A DNA stretch of 64,000 bases from Gammaproteobacteria bacterium (GTDB taxonomy: Bacteria; Pseudomonadota; Gammaproteobacteria; Pseudomonadales; Pseudohongiellaceae), in assembly GCA_041395725.1 (NCBI GenBank), contig JAWKZW010000001.1, positions 744,001 through 808,000 of the forward strand, written 5' to 3'. Position 1 is the first letter of the stretch. Every line of letters begins with the position of its first letter. The notes beneath the pieces are model-generated. The model saw nothing but the letters and a program-made list of their open reading frames with translations, did no database searches and had not been told where the DNA came from. Shown here in pieces: positions 37,229 through 45,113 of this stretch. Position numbers and translations under genes: made by a program.

Positions 37229-37631
37229 ATCTATCCTGGCGGTATACAGTCTGTTGCTCTCGCTGCTTATCGTCTGCGGCGCACCCGTCCGGGCGCAGGG
37301 AGTGCTGGGAGCCTCGGCCGCCGACTGGACGGGCACCTGGATTGCCCAGGGCACTCTGTTCAGTGTGGCTGTCACGGTTCAGGAAGACCAGTTCCGGGTT
37401 AACGAAGTGCAGTCTCTGGGCTTTGTGTGGACATCGGAGCCGGGCAGCGTGGCAGGTGACCAGGCTACCCTGGAAGTCAAATATGCCGGCGTGACCGCTC
37501 GAATACTGGCCCGCCTTACCGGCGATGGCAGAGCAGTCGTCGAGGCCGCCAGCTGCCTGCCGGAATTCATGGTGGTCTGCGTGCTGGCCAAAGGTCAACA
37601 GGCCGTGTTTGTCCGCCAGGATTCCCAATAA
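37221..37631 (+). CDS. Small exported protein, unknown function
   Basis: A 136-residue protein beginning at a TTG that overlaps the end of the NnrU gene by eight bases, with AGGACTG about nine bases upstream. The signal peptide ends near VRAQ (about 26). The mature part starts ASAADWTGTWIAQGTLFSVAVTVQ and has two Cys (in ASCLPE and VVCVL) that could pair. It looks like a small beta barrel. I recognise no family. Coupled translation with NnrU is likely. Confidence 0.68.
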   Translation: MNKSILAVYSLLLSLLIVCGAPVRAQGVLGASAADWTGTWIAQGTLFSVAVTVQEDQFRVNEVQSLGFVWTSEPGSVAGDQATLEVKYAGVTARILARLTGDGRAVVEAASCLPEFMVVCVLAKGQQAVFVRQDSQ

Positions 37632-37837
37632 AGGGAAACGGCCAGACCGCGGCAGGTTTTCAAAGTCGCCAGACTAAGCGACCCGAGGCTCAGGACCTTC
37701 TTATCTGGTTTTCTGGCTATCTGGTTATCTGGTTACCTGCCCTCAGGGAACCGGTGATCAATTACCGAAGCGCGATGTGTATTCCGCCGGCTGTTGATCC
37801 GCGGCCCCCTGAAAAAGCGGAGCAGGTTGCTCAAGGG

Positions 37838-38461
37838 TCAGCTTACTTCTTCGATGGATCGAACGACCTTGGTGACTATCCCGTAGTCGATAGCCTCCTC
37901 CACCGTCATCCAATAGTCCCGATCCGTGTCTTTCGCGACCCGCTCAAGAGGCTGGCCGGTCTCATCGGCAATCAGTCTGTTGATCCGCGCACGCATCTTC
38001 ACGATCTGCTCGGCCTGGATCTGGATGTCGGTTGCCCGACCGCGGGAACCACCGAGGGGCTGGTGAATCAGGAAACGGGTATTGGGCAGCGCGAACCGAT
38101 GCTCCTTCTTTACCGCCAGAAAGATGGTCGTGGCGGCACTGGCCACCCAGCCTGTACCAATGGCCCGGACATCGGGCTTGATGAATTTGATCATGTCATA
38201 GATAACGTCGCCGGACTCAACATGCCCCCCCGGAGAGCTGACATAGAGTGTAATAGGGTCATCGCTCTCTGCTGCCAGGGCAAGCAGATGTTCCGTCACG
38301 TTGCGCGCCAGCTTTTCGTTTACCTCGCCGAACAGGGTCAGCGATCTGGATTTAAACAGCTTTTCATCGATAAACGCGCGACCGTAATTCCTCTTTTCAT
38401 TCTTGTTGCTGTCGTCCTCATTATTCAGGACGACACTGTCGCGGCTGCTGGTACTTTCCAT
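37838..38461 (-). CDS. ClpP-family serine peptidase (ClpP2-like)
   Basis: A 207-residue ClpP-fold peptidase. The catalytic triad is Ser 108 (GWVASAA), His 133 (LIHQPLGG) and Asp 178 (KDTDRD); YVSSPGGHVESG is the oxyanion region. The nucleophile motif VASAAT differs from the canonical AASMG of housekeeping ClpP, and the gene is not beside clpX or lon. It resembles the second ClpP (ClpP2) of Pseudomonas aeruginosa. The second ATG is seven bases from GGAG and is preferred. An acidic/Asn-rich 25-residue leader precedes the domain. Confidence 0.88.
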   Translation of the reverse strand: MESTSSRDSVVLNNEDDSNKNEKRNYGRAFIDEKLFKSRSLTLFGEVNEKLARNVTEHLLALAAESDDPITLYVSSPGGHVESGDVIYDMIKFIKPDVRAIGTGWVASAATTIFLAVKKEHRFALPNTRFLIHQPLGGSRGRATDIQIQAEQIVKMRARINRLIADETGQPLERVAKDTDRDYWMTVEEAIDYGIVTKVVRSIEEVS

Positions 38462-38522
38462 CATCTCACTCCATCTGGTTAGCCGGCACGGGCCGGACGT
38501 TGCTACACACTTATTCGATCAC

Positions 38523-38900
38523 TCAATCACAGGGCTGTTGATTGGCCCGCAGGTAGGCTATCAGTTTCCACTTGTCGCCATCACCTTCTGGAAAATTGTC
38601 GCCGAAACCCACCATTCGGGTATCGGGAATACCGGTGGAAATGACGGCAAAAATCTCTTCATCACTGTCGCCGTGTATCCACTCGCAGTCGAACAGGTAG
38701 GCCGAATCGCTCTGCTTGGGCTCTAGCGCATGACAAAGCCCGGCGCAGGTGCCCTGAAAAAGCGCTTCACCTCTCTGGAGGGCCACAGGGTCTCGCATCA
38801 GGGACTCAACCAGCGTCAACTCCTCAGGCTCACCACCGCTGTCACAGGCAACCAGCAACAGCCCGGAGACACAGAGCCAGAGCGCTCTTGAAATGACCAT
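38523..38900 (-). CDS. Lipoprotein cytochrome c with CX3CH haem motif
   Basis: About 125 residues. Lipobox LLVAC (Cys 19) is followed by a short linker and a class I cytochrome-like domain. The haem attachment motif is CAGLCH (52-57), three residues between the cysteines rather than two. TRMVGFGDNFPEGDGDKWKLIAYLR supplies a candidate axial Met 96 and the C-terminal helix. Extra Cys 72 and a near-terminal Cys could form a disulphide. The ATG is preferred over a GTG one codon upstream. It lies 58 bases upstream of clpP2, same strand; no functional link is known. Confidence 0.8.
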   Translation of the reverse strand: MVISRALWLCVSGLLLVACDSGGEPEELTLVESLMRDPVALQRGEALFQGTCAGLCHALEPKQSDSAYLFDCEWIHGDSDEEIFAVISTGIPDTRMVGFGDNFPEGDGDKWKLIAYLRANQQPCD

Positions 38901-39203
38901 CACGTCTTCATCCCGCCTGACCAGTGACAGATGAATCAGGGCTGCTTACTGTTTGCAACATCGGATCTCCAGGCCCTGCTGCGGCAGGTCTCAGGCAGTG
39001 CGGCAGGATAAATCACCTGCTGTCGGGGTTCAAGGACAAGCGGCATGGCCAGGGAAACTGACAGTACAGGCGGGCAAAAAGAAAGCGGACACCCGGCCCG
39101 CTCAGTCCCCCCTTTGATTCCGGTCGTTTGAGCGCCGGACTCAGGATGTCCGGCAGTTTATCGAACACCCGTTCGACCAGGCAAGGAAAAATTTGCTCAG
39201 CGC
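38901..39203. other. Intergenic region, no gene seen
   Basis: About 300 GC-rich bases between two minus-strand genes. I found no coding frame with a start signal and only weak dyads; probably the cytochrome promoter plus the 3' end of the transporter transcript. Confidence 0.5.
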
Positions 39204-41693
39204 CTATTCCCCTGGGTGAGTTTCCGCCCCCAGGGGTTTGAATGTGATCAGCAACTGGGGCAGCAGCGTCAGGGAGCCCGCAAGGGCGACCACCATGGCC
39301 ACGCTGGTGAGCAGACCAAATACTATCGTGGGAATGAAGTTCGACAGAGCCAGAATGGAAAACCCCGCCACGATTGTCATGGAGGTAAAGTACATGGCCC
39401 GCCCGATGCTGTTGTGACAGAAATACATGGTTTGACGATAGTTACCAAAACGGGGGAATTCCCGGCGGAACCGGTGCATGTAATGAATTGTGTTGTCGAC
39501 TCCGATACCCACTGAAATGGCCGCAATCGTAATAGTCATGATATCCAGTGGTATGCTCAGCCAGCCCATCACTCCAAGCACAAAACCGGCGGCGATGATG
39601 TTGGGAACAATGCAGATCAAGGCAATGTTCAGGGAACGGAACAGCGTCATAAACATCAGCATAATGGCCAGCAGCACGACTCCCAGGGTCAGGATCTGGG
39701 ATTGAAACAGACTTTGCAGCACGTTGTTGTACATCACCAGGATCCCGGTCAGGTGCACCTGTTCCGGGCTGAAACCGAACTGGTTCTCCAGACCTGTCTC
39801 AATACTCTGCAACAGCTCGTTGCGGTTGAGATCCGCCGCCGATTCGATCACCCGGACATTGAAGCGCAGCTGATTGTCCGCAATGGAAACAAAGGGATTC
39901 AACACCGTTTCACGCAGAGTCTCGGGAATGCGGCTATAGAGCAGTGCCCATAAAAGGCCATCGATAGGCTGGTTGCCATTGAGTTTCTCCGCCAGTTGAA
40001 TCACGGCCCCGAAAGAGAGCACCTTGCCGGTGCGGGGATCGTTATCCAGGTATTCGTGGATCGCCTTGACCTGATCCATCTTGGCAGCAGTGAACCAGTA
40101 GGCGTCCTGATCGGTTTCCGGCTCATCACCAAAGCCGAATCCGTCATCAAAGCCATCGTCAAAACCGTCAGCAAAATCTGACTCCCCCTCGGGAAGATCC
40201 ACCACGACATCGAATGACAGGGTGCCACCCAGCTTCTCGTCGAACAACGACATGCCCTGATAGATCTCGGTGTCTTCCCGGAAGTAATCGATAAAACTGT
40301 TCTCGACCCTGAGCCTGGTCAATCCCAGCACGCTGAGCACGGCGATGAGACCATAGAGAACCAGCACCCTGCCATGGAGTCTGTCTGTCAGCCTGGCCAG
40401 CGCCGAAGTCAGGTTGAGTTTAAGATCAGTGGACAGCGGGGTGTCGTCCCTTTCCAGGATACTCATGACAGCCGGGAACAGAGTAAAGGCAACCAGCAAC
40501 GCCGTTGCCACTCCCATCATCATCATCCAGCCGAAGTTGATGATGGGCAGAATGCCGCTGACAATCAGAGAACCGAATGCCACGGCAGTCGTCAATGCCG
40601 TGTAGAGACAGGGCCGAAACATACTCAACACAGCATGGCGCAGCAACTTGTCATGCTCGGAAAAGTGCCTGGTCGCACGCAATTCCCGATAGCGGACCAT
40701 CAGGTGCACCGTCAGAGATATGGTGATAATCAACAGCAATGAAATGAAATTCGAAGAGACTACCGTCACCCGCCAGTCCATAAGCCCCAGCATGCCTACC
40801 ATGATGGTGCCGGCCACGGCACAGCACAAAAGGGGTAACGCGACATACCGGGGTTTACGGAAGATCAGGCCCAGCGCCACCACGATCAGCACCAGTACCG
40901 CGACGCTGAACGTACTGAGATCGCCACGCACGAAAGTAACCAGGTCATCGGCGATCATTGGTGCGCCGCCCAGGTAGATGGTCGCCTGATTCCGGTAGCC
41001 GTCCAGGATTTCACGGATCCGGGTGATAGTTTCGTGCTGGCGGTCAGCGATTACCACGCTGTAGGCATTGTACTCAGCCTCCACCTGCATCAGGGCGGCG
41101 GCCTCCTCATCGTCCAGGGTTTGCTGGTCACGCAGGCTGCGCAGTTCCGTGCGGCGCAGCAGCAGGTTCTGGGCCTGCTCATCCACGAAGAAACTCACCA
41201 GCAATCCGGCGGTCTCACCGTCCGGACTGACCACGGCATTGCGGAACACCGGGCTGGAAACGATTTCCTCCCGCGCATCGTCCAGATTGATCCCGGCGTC
41301 CTGCAGGGTCAGATAATCTTCCGAGATGCCGGTCAGCGGCGTATCACCAAAGATCGGAACATTGAGGATGCTGTCTACTGACTGCACCTGTCCCACCGCC
41401 AGCAACTCTTCGGTGAGGGCAGCCAGCCGGTCCAGTTCCGTTCGGGAAAACAACTCACCATCGGGCGTATAGGCCACAGTGACCGCATCGCGGGTCCCGT
41501 AACGACGGCTGACCTCACGGGCAAACTCCAGATCAGGATCATTTTCGAGCAGCAGTGAATCAGCCGAAGCATCAAGCCGGAAATCCCGCGCGTGCCAGGC
41601 GAAGAAGGCCACCACCAGCAGAAGCAGGCCAATAATAAGGTAGGGTTTGCCGAATACCAGATTCACATAAATTCTGGCCGCACGTGACGACAT
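39204..41693 (-). CDS. MMPL/RND-superfamily transporter (predicted exporter)
   Basis: An 829-residue RND-superfamily permease with twelve predicted helices in two sets of six: an N-terminal helix (about 16-32), helices around 255-420 that include an SSD-like block, a second large periplasmic loop and helices around 635-815. The C-terminal block GVDNTIHYMHRFRREFPR is characteristic of MMPL-type lipid or hopanoid exporters (HpnN-like). The second periplasmic loop has an odd acidic repeat, GFDDGFDDGFGFGD. No adaptor or outer-membrane gene accompanies it. A paralogue lies at 45114-47426. The substrate, possibly a lipid, is not known. Confidence 0.88.
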   Translation of the reverse strand: MSSRAARIYVNLVFGKPYLIIGLLLLVVAFFAWHARDFRLDASADSLLLENDPDLEFAREVSRRYGTRDAVTVAYTPDGELFSRTELDRLAALTEELLAVGQVQSVDSILNVPIFGDTPLTGISEDYLTLQDAGINLDDAREEIVSSPVFRNAVVSPDGETAGLLVSFFVDEQAQNLLLRRTELRSLRDQQTLDDEEAAALMQVEAEYNAYSVVIADRQHETITRIREILDGYRNQATIYLGGAPMIADDLVTFVRGDLSTFSVAVLVLIVVALGLIFRKPRYVALPLLCCAVAGTIMVGMLGLMDWRVTVVSSNFISLLLIITISLTVHLMVRYRELRATRHFSEHDKLLRHAVLSMFRPCLYTALTTAVAFGSLIVSGILPIINFGWMMMMGVATALLVAFTLFPAVMSILERDDTPLSTDLKLNLTSALARLTDRLHGRVLVLYGLIAVLSVLGLTRLRVENSFIDYFREDTEIYQGMSLFDEKLGGTLSFDVVVDLPEGESDFADGFDDGFDDGFGFGDEPETDQDAYWFTAAKMDQVKAIHEYLDNDPRTGKVLSFGAVIQLAEKLNGNQPIDGLLWALLYSRIPETLRETVLNPFVSIADNQLRFNVRVIESAADLNRNELLQSIETGLENQFGFSPEQVHLTGILVMYNNVLQSLFQSQILTLGVVLLAIMLMFMTLFRSLNIALICIVPNIIAAGFVLGVMGWLSIPLDIMTITIAAISVGIGVDNTIHYMHRFRREFPRFGNYRQTMYFCHNSIGRAMYFTSMTIVAGFSILALSNFIPTIVFGLLTSVAMVVALAGSLTLLPQLLITFKPLGAETHPGE

Positions 41694-42294
41694 AGCGAAT
41701 GACCTGTGTTGTTGCCTGTTATAGCGATTCAGAGAATTTCGATTCTACACCCGTAAAGCACCGGCTTTCGGACGGGTTTTCTGCCCTGCCACGATAGCCC
41801 GGGCGTCTGCCACCTTGACCAGGCAGCGAAACAAAGCCAGCAGTCGAGCCTGACAACCACCCCTGGGCATACCCCACAACCCTCCGCAAAGCTTTGCGCG
41901 AAGGGTTCAGACCCCCTCAGGACAGAGGGGCACACTATACGTGTTTATGGGTCTGTTTACGACGGTGGGCAGGGAATGTCCCGTCCTGGCGACTGCGCTG
42001 GCAAAGGTCACTGAAGGTCCGTGTCGGGCCGCGGAATCGGACTTCCTGTGGCGCAGGAACAGCTCGATCTATCTTGTTCAGTGGCAGCTGGCCGCTTAAA
42101 AGCCCCATGAAGCCGCCTGTTTCAGAAATCAGTAATCAATCCCTGCCGTGAATGGGTGTCGAAAATCTCTGTGCAGATGCTAAACTAGGGGCCATTGATT
42201 GATAGACTTGCGGGTAGCCTTGTACAGGGCGCCCGATCTGATCGTTGGCAGAACCCCTGCTGGTGTGGCCGGCGGTTTTTGTAAGGAGAAGCTT
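41694..42294. other. 600-base intergenic region
   Basis: Divergent region between the MMPL gene and the redoxin gene. Open frames here lack start signals and have no recognisable product. It contains an imperfect 30-bp palindrome and an adjacent CCCCTC-GAGGGG hairpin (about 41914-41931). Expected to hold promoters for both flanking genes. Confidence 0.55.
41878..41907. repeat. Imperfect 30-bp palindrome
   Basis: AACCCTCCGCAAAG faces CTTTGCGCGAAGGGTT, with the centre CGCAAAGCTTTGCG a perfect 14-bp palindrome. There is no T run after it on either strand, so it is not a standard terminator; it could be a protein-binding site or a folded leader. Confidence 0.55.
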
Positions 42295-42894
42295 ATGAAG
42301 TACCTGCGTAACTTATTGCTCGTCAGCCTCTTGTCAGCCGTTTCTCAATTGGCCCTGGCTGCCGATGACTGGCTGAAGTCGATGCCCGAATTCAACCTCA
42401 CAGACAACCTGGGGAATACCCACAGCCTGGATCAGTACCAGGATAAGAAATTTCTGGTTTTCTATGTGCAGGGCAATGGCTGCCCCATCGCCAGGATCGC
42501 TCTGCCGAACCTGCGCGAGGTGCGGTCCGAATTTGAGGGCCGGGGGATAGAATTTCTGGCCTTCAACTCCAATATTCAGGATTCTCCGGCCGCTATCAGG
42601 AAAGAGGCCGAAGAGTTCGGCATCGACTTCCCCATCATGAAAGACGAAGGCCAGAAGCTGGCCAAGGCCCTTGGCGTGGAGCGTACCGCGGAGGTCTTCA
42701 TCGTCGATCCGCGTACCCGGGACGTGCTGTTCCGGGGCCCGATCAACGACCAGCTGGGTTATGAGACCCAGCGTAACCAGGCCTCGGAGCACTACCTGAA
42801 AGACGCCCTGAATGCCGTACTGGCCGGTGAGACGGTCAACATGGATGACATCCCTGACTCCAAGGGTTGCCTTATCGGTATATTTGACACCTGA
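42295..42894 (+). CDS. Exported AhpC/TSA-type redoxin
   Basis: A 199-residue periplasmic thioredoxin-fold protein. The signal peptide ends near ALAAD (about 22). The active region is FYVQGNGCPIARIALPNL with Cys 63 as the only thiol there, so it is a peroxiredoxin-like GCP motif and not a CxxC reductase. A second Cys lies at the extreme C-terminus (KGC192LIG), possibly resolving. AAGGAG is six bases before the ATG, which is much better than the earlier open-frame start. A rho-independent terminator follows. The likely role is thiol peroxidase or redox transfer; the substrate is unknown. Confidence 0.85.
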   Translation: MKYLRNLLLVSLLSAVSQLALAADDWLKSMPEFNLTDNLGNTHSLDQYQDKKFLVFYVQGNGCPIARIALPNLREVRSEFEGRGIEFLAFNSNIQDSPAAIRKEAEEFGIDFPIMKDEGQKLAKALGVERTAEVFIVDPRTRDVLFRGPINDQLGYETQRNQASEHYLKDALNAVLAGETVNMDDIPDSKGCLIGIFDT

Positions 42895-43226
42895 TAGCCA
42901 AAGGATTCCGGCGACCCCTGACCCAGGAACAAAAACGCTGTCAGGCGCTGAAAAAACAGGCCTCAAGTAAAAGGCAGCCCTGATAAGGCTGCCTTCTTGT
43001 TTCTGTTCCGGAAAAGAGGCCAGTGCTTTCTGTTACCGTAACGCCGCGAGCCTGCCGGGCGGGCTGCTCTGACAGCGATGGCCTCCAGGTCGACGCTACG
43101 GAACCAAGCGCCCGGGCGTCAACACAGGCCTGGCATTACTTGCGATCAATCCCCTGGCACCTGTAACTGCTAATCAATACCGACGTGGGTTGCTCTGTGA
43201 CGACTCTCGACGCCACGCTTCCCTAC
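42895..43226. other. Intergenic region between convergent genes
   Basis: About 330 bases between the redoxin gene and fpr. Apart from the terminator, I see no gene or repeat. Confidence 0.55.
42969..43005 (+). terminator. Rho-independent terminator of the redoxin gene
   Basis: AAGGCAGCC (42971-42979) pairs with GGCTGCCTT (42987-42995) across a seven-base loop; CTTGTTTCTGTT follows. An A run precedes the stem, so it may work from both sides. Confidence 0.85.
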
Positions 43227-44000
43227 TCAGGATTCCACGAAAGCCCGTTCGATCACGTAATGCCCCTTGATACCATGCCTGGATTCCTGGAAACCCCAGT
43301 CGTCAAGGATACGACAGGTATCTTTCAGCATTGTCGGGCTGCCACAGATCATGAAACGGTCCCGGTCCAGATCCGGCTGGGCCAGTCCCACGTCCGCGAA
43401 CAATTTGCCCTGCGCCATCAGGTTGGTCAGGCGGCCCTGGTTGCGGAACGGTTCCCGGGTCACGGTAGGGTAGTAGATCAGTTTTTCCCTGACCTGATCG
43501 CCGAAGTATTCGTTATTGGGCAGCTCGTCCAGGATGACGTCCTGGTAAGCCAGGTCACTGGCCCGTCTTACGCCGTGGGTCAGTATCACCCGCTCATAGC
43601 GTTCGTAAGTTTCCGGATCACGGATGATACTCATAAACGGCGCCAGACCGGTGCCAGTGCTGAGCAGGTAGAGGTTGCGGCCCGGCAGCAGGTGATCCAC
43701 CACCAGCGTACCCGTGGGCTTGCTGCTCACCAGCAGCTCGTCACCCACTTTGATATTCTGCAGGCGCGAGGTCAGCGGTCCGTCCGGCACCTTGATGCTC
43801 AGAAATTCGAGTTCCTCGTCGTAATTGGCGCTGGCGATACTGTAGGCTCGCATAAGCGGTCGGCCCTCCACCGCCATTCCGACCATCACGAAGTGGCCGT
43901 TTTCAAAACGCAGACTGCGATCCCGGGTAGTCTTGAAACTGAAAAGAGAGTCATTCCAATGATGAACGTGGGTAACATTCTGCCGGGAAACTGCTGCCAT
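43227..44000 (-). CDS. fpr: Ferredoxin/flavodoxin--NADP+ reductase
   Basis: A 257-residue bacterial FPR exchanging electrons between NADPH and ferredoxin or flavodoxin. FAD binding is shown by RAYSIAS (51-57) and GPLTSRL; NADP binding by STGTGLAPFMSII (about 114-126), LTHGVRR and CGSPTML. The C-terminus ends AFVES, like the short C-terminal extension of Pseudomonas/Azotobacter FPRs. It is divergent from a LysR-type gene across a 142-base AT-rich region, the same arrangement as fprA-finR in Pseudomonas putida, where FinR activates fpr under oxidative stress. Confidence 0.95.
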   Translation of the reverse strand: MAAVSRQNVTHVHHWNDSLFSFKTTRDRSLRFENGHFVMVGMAVEGRPLMRAYSIASANYDEELEFLSIKVPDGPLTSRLQNIKVGDELLVSSKPTGTLVVDHLLPGRNLYLLSTGTGLAPFMSIIRDPETYERYERVILTHGVRRASDLAYQDVILDELPNNEYFGDQVREKLIYYPTVTREPFRNQGRLTNLMAQGKLFADVGLAQPDLDRDRFMICGSPTMLKDTCRILDDWGFQESRHGIKGHYVIERAFVES

Positions 44001-44094
44001 AATCTGTCCTGACTGATCGAGTCTGATGGGAGTACCAGCTTCGAATTCTAGGGCCTGCGAAAATATCTGTAAAATTGATTATTTTTATATATGT

Positions 44095-44111
44095 TATCTA
44101 TTTTATAGATA
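44095..44111. promoter_or_regulatory. LysR-type operator candidate between fpr and the LysR gene
   Basis: TATCTAT-TTT-ATAGATA is a perfect 7-3-7 inverted repeat with the T-N11-A geometry of LysR-type boxes. It lies 32 bases before the LysR start, within an AT-rich stretch (44060-44118) that contrasts with the GC-rich flanks. Confidence 0.6.
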
Positions 44112-44142
44112 TATAATTCCGCCAACTGCAGCGGGGCAATCC

Positions 44143-45021
44143 ATGCGACTCACCTTGCGACAGCTGGAAGTCTTTCTGGCCATAGCACACTTCGAAAATG
44201 TCACCCTGGCGGCCGACAGCCTGGGGCTATCCCAATCGGCTGCCAGCACGGCACTGAAAGAATTTGAACAGCGTTTCAACATCAGCCTGTTTGATCGGGT
44301 CGGTAAAAGGCTGCAGCTCAACGAGCTTGGGCGGCTGGTCAGGCCCAGAGCGGAAGCCCTGCTGGCCCAGGCCGGAGACCTCGAGCAGAGCCTGCGCAAC
44401 CCCGCAGATATCGGCACCATCAAGGTCGGCGCGACCCTGACCATAGGGAACTACCTGGCGGTCGCCATCATCGCCCGCTTCATGACACTGCATCCGGACT
44501 CCCGCGTGCAACTGGTGGTGGAAAACACCCGCGCCATTGCCGGTAAAGTCAAAAATTTCGAGCTGGACGTGGGCCTTGTAGAGGGAGAACTGCAGGACCC
44601 GGATCTGGACGTACTGACCTGGCGCGATGACGAACTCACCCTGTTCTGCGCACCGGAGCATCCCCTGGCGCGCAAACGGGTGGTCAGCGACGAGGACCTG
44701 CTGCAGGCCAACTGGATTGTCCGGGAAACCGGCTCCGGGACCCGCCAGGCTTTCGATCGCGCCATGACCGGTTTACTATCCGATATAAATCTGGCACTGG
44801 AGCTGCAACACACCGAAGGAATCAAACGGGCCGTGGAGGCCAACCTGGGAATAGGCTGCCTGTCGCGAATCGCTTTGGTAGAGGCGTTCAGACGAGGCTC
44901 GCTGGTGCCTCTGGAGGCACCGCACCGGGACTGGCGCCGCAAATTTTATTTCCTGTTGCACAAACAGAAACACAGAAGCAGCGGCATTAACAGCTGGCTG
45001 GCGCTGTGCCTCAACTCCTGA
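44143..45021 (+). CDS. LysR-family regulator, FinR-like
   Basis: A 292-residue LysR-type regulator. The wHTH contains LTLRQLEVFLAIAHFENVTLAADSLGLSQSAASTALKEFEQRF and LFDRVGKRLQLNELGRLVRP; the effector domain starts with GTIKVGATLTIGNYL. The N-terminus resembles FinR of P. putida, and the gene is divergent from fpr as finR is, so it probably senses oxidative stress and activates fpr. The ATG was chosen at the MRLTLRQLE start; the upstream 39 codons are promoter sequence. Confidence 0.87.
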   Translation: MRLTLRQLEVFLAIAHFENVTLAADSLGLSQSAASTALKEFEQRFNISLFDRVGKRLQLNELGRLVRPRAEALLAQAGDLEQSLRNPADIGTIKVGATLTIGNYLAVAIIARFMTLHPDSRVQLVVENTRAIAGKVKNFELDVGLVEGELQDPDLDVLTWRDDELTLFCAPEHPLARKRVVSDEDLLQANWIVRETGSGTRQAFDRAMTGLLSDINLALELQHTEGIKRAVEANLGIGCLSRIALVEAFRRGSLVPLEAPHRDWRRKFYFLLHKQKHRSSGINSWLALCLNS

Positions 45022-45113
45022 CGGACTTTGCTTGACAGACTTCCGCAGAGCGTTGTGGTAATTAATCAGAAGCTCCTGAACTTCTTCCTTTCGACTGACC
45101 TGGCAGGACTCGG

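Noticed and set aside
43185..44012. 275-codon plus-strand frame over fpr
   Set aside because: It is antisense to the well-supported fpr gene and shows no family features.
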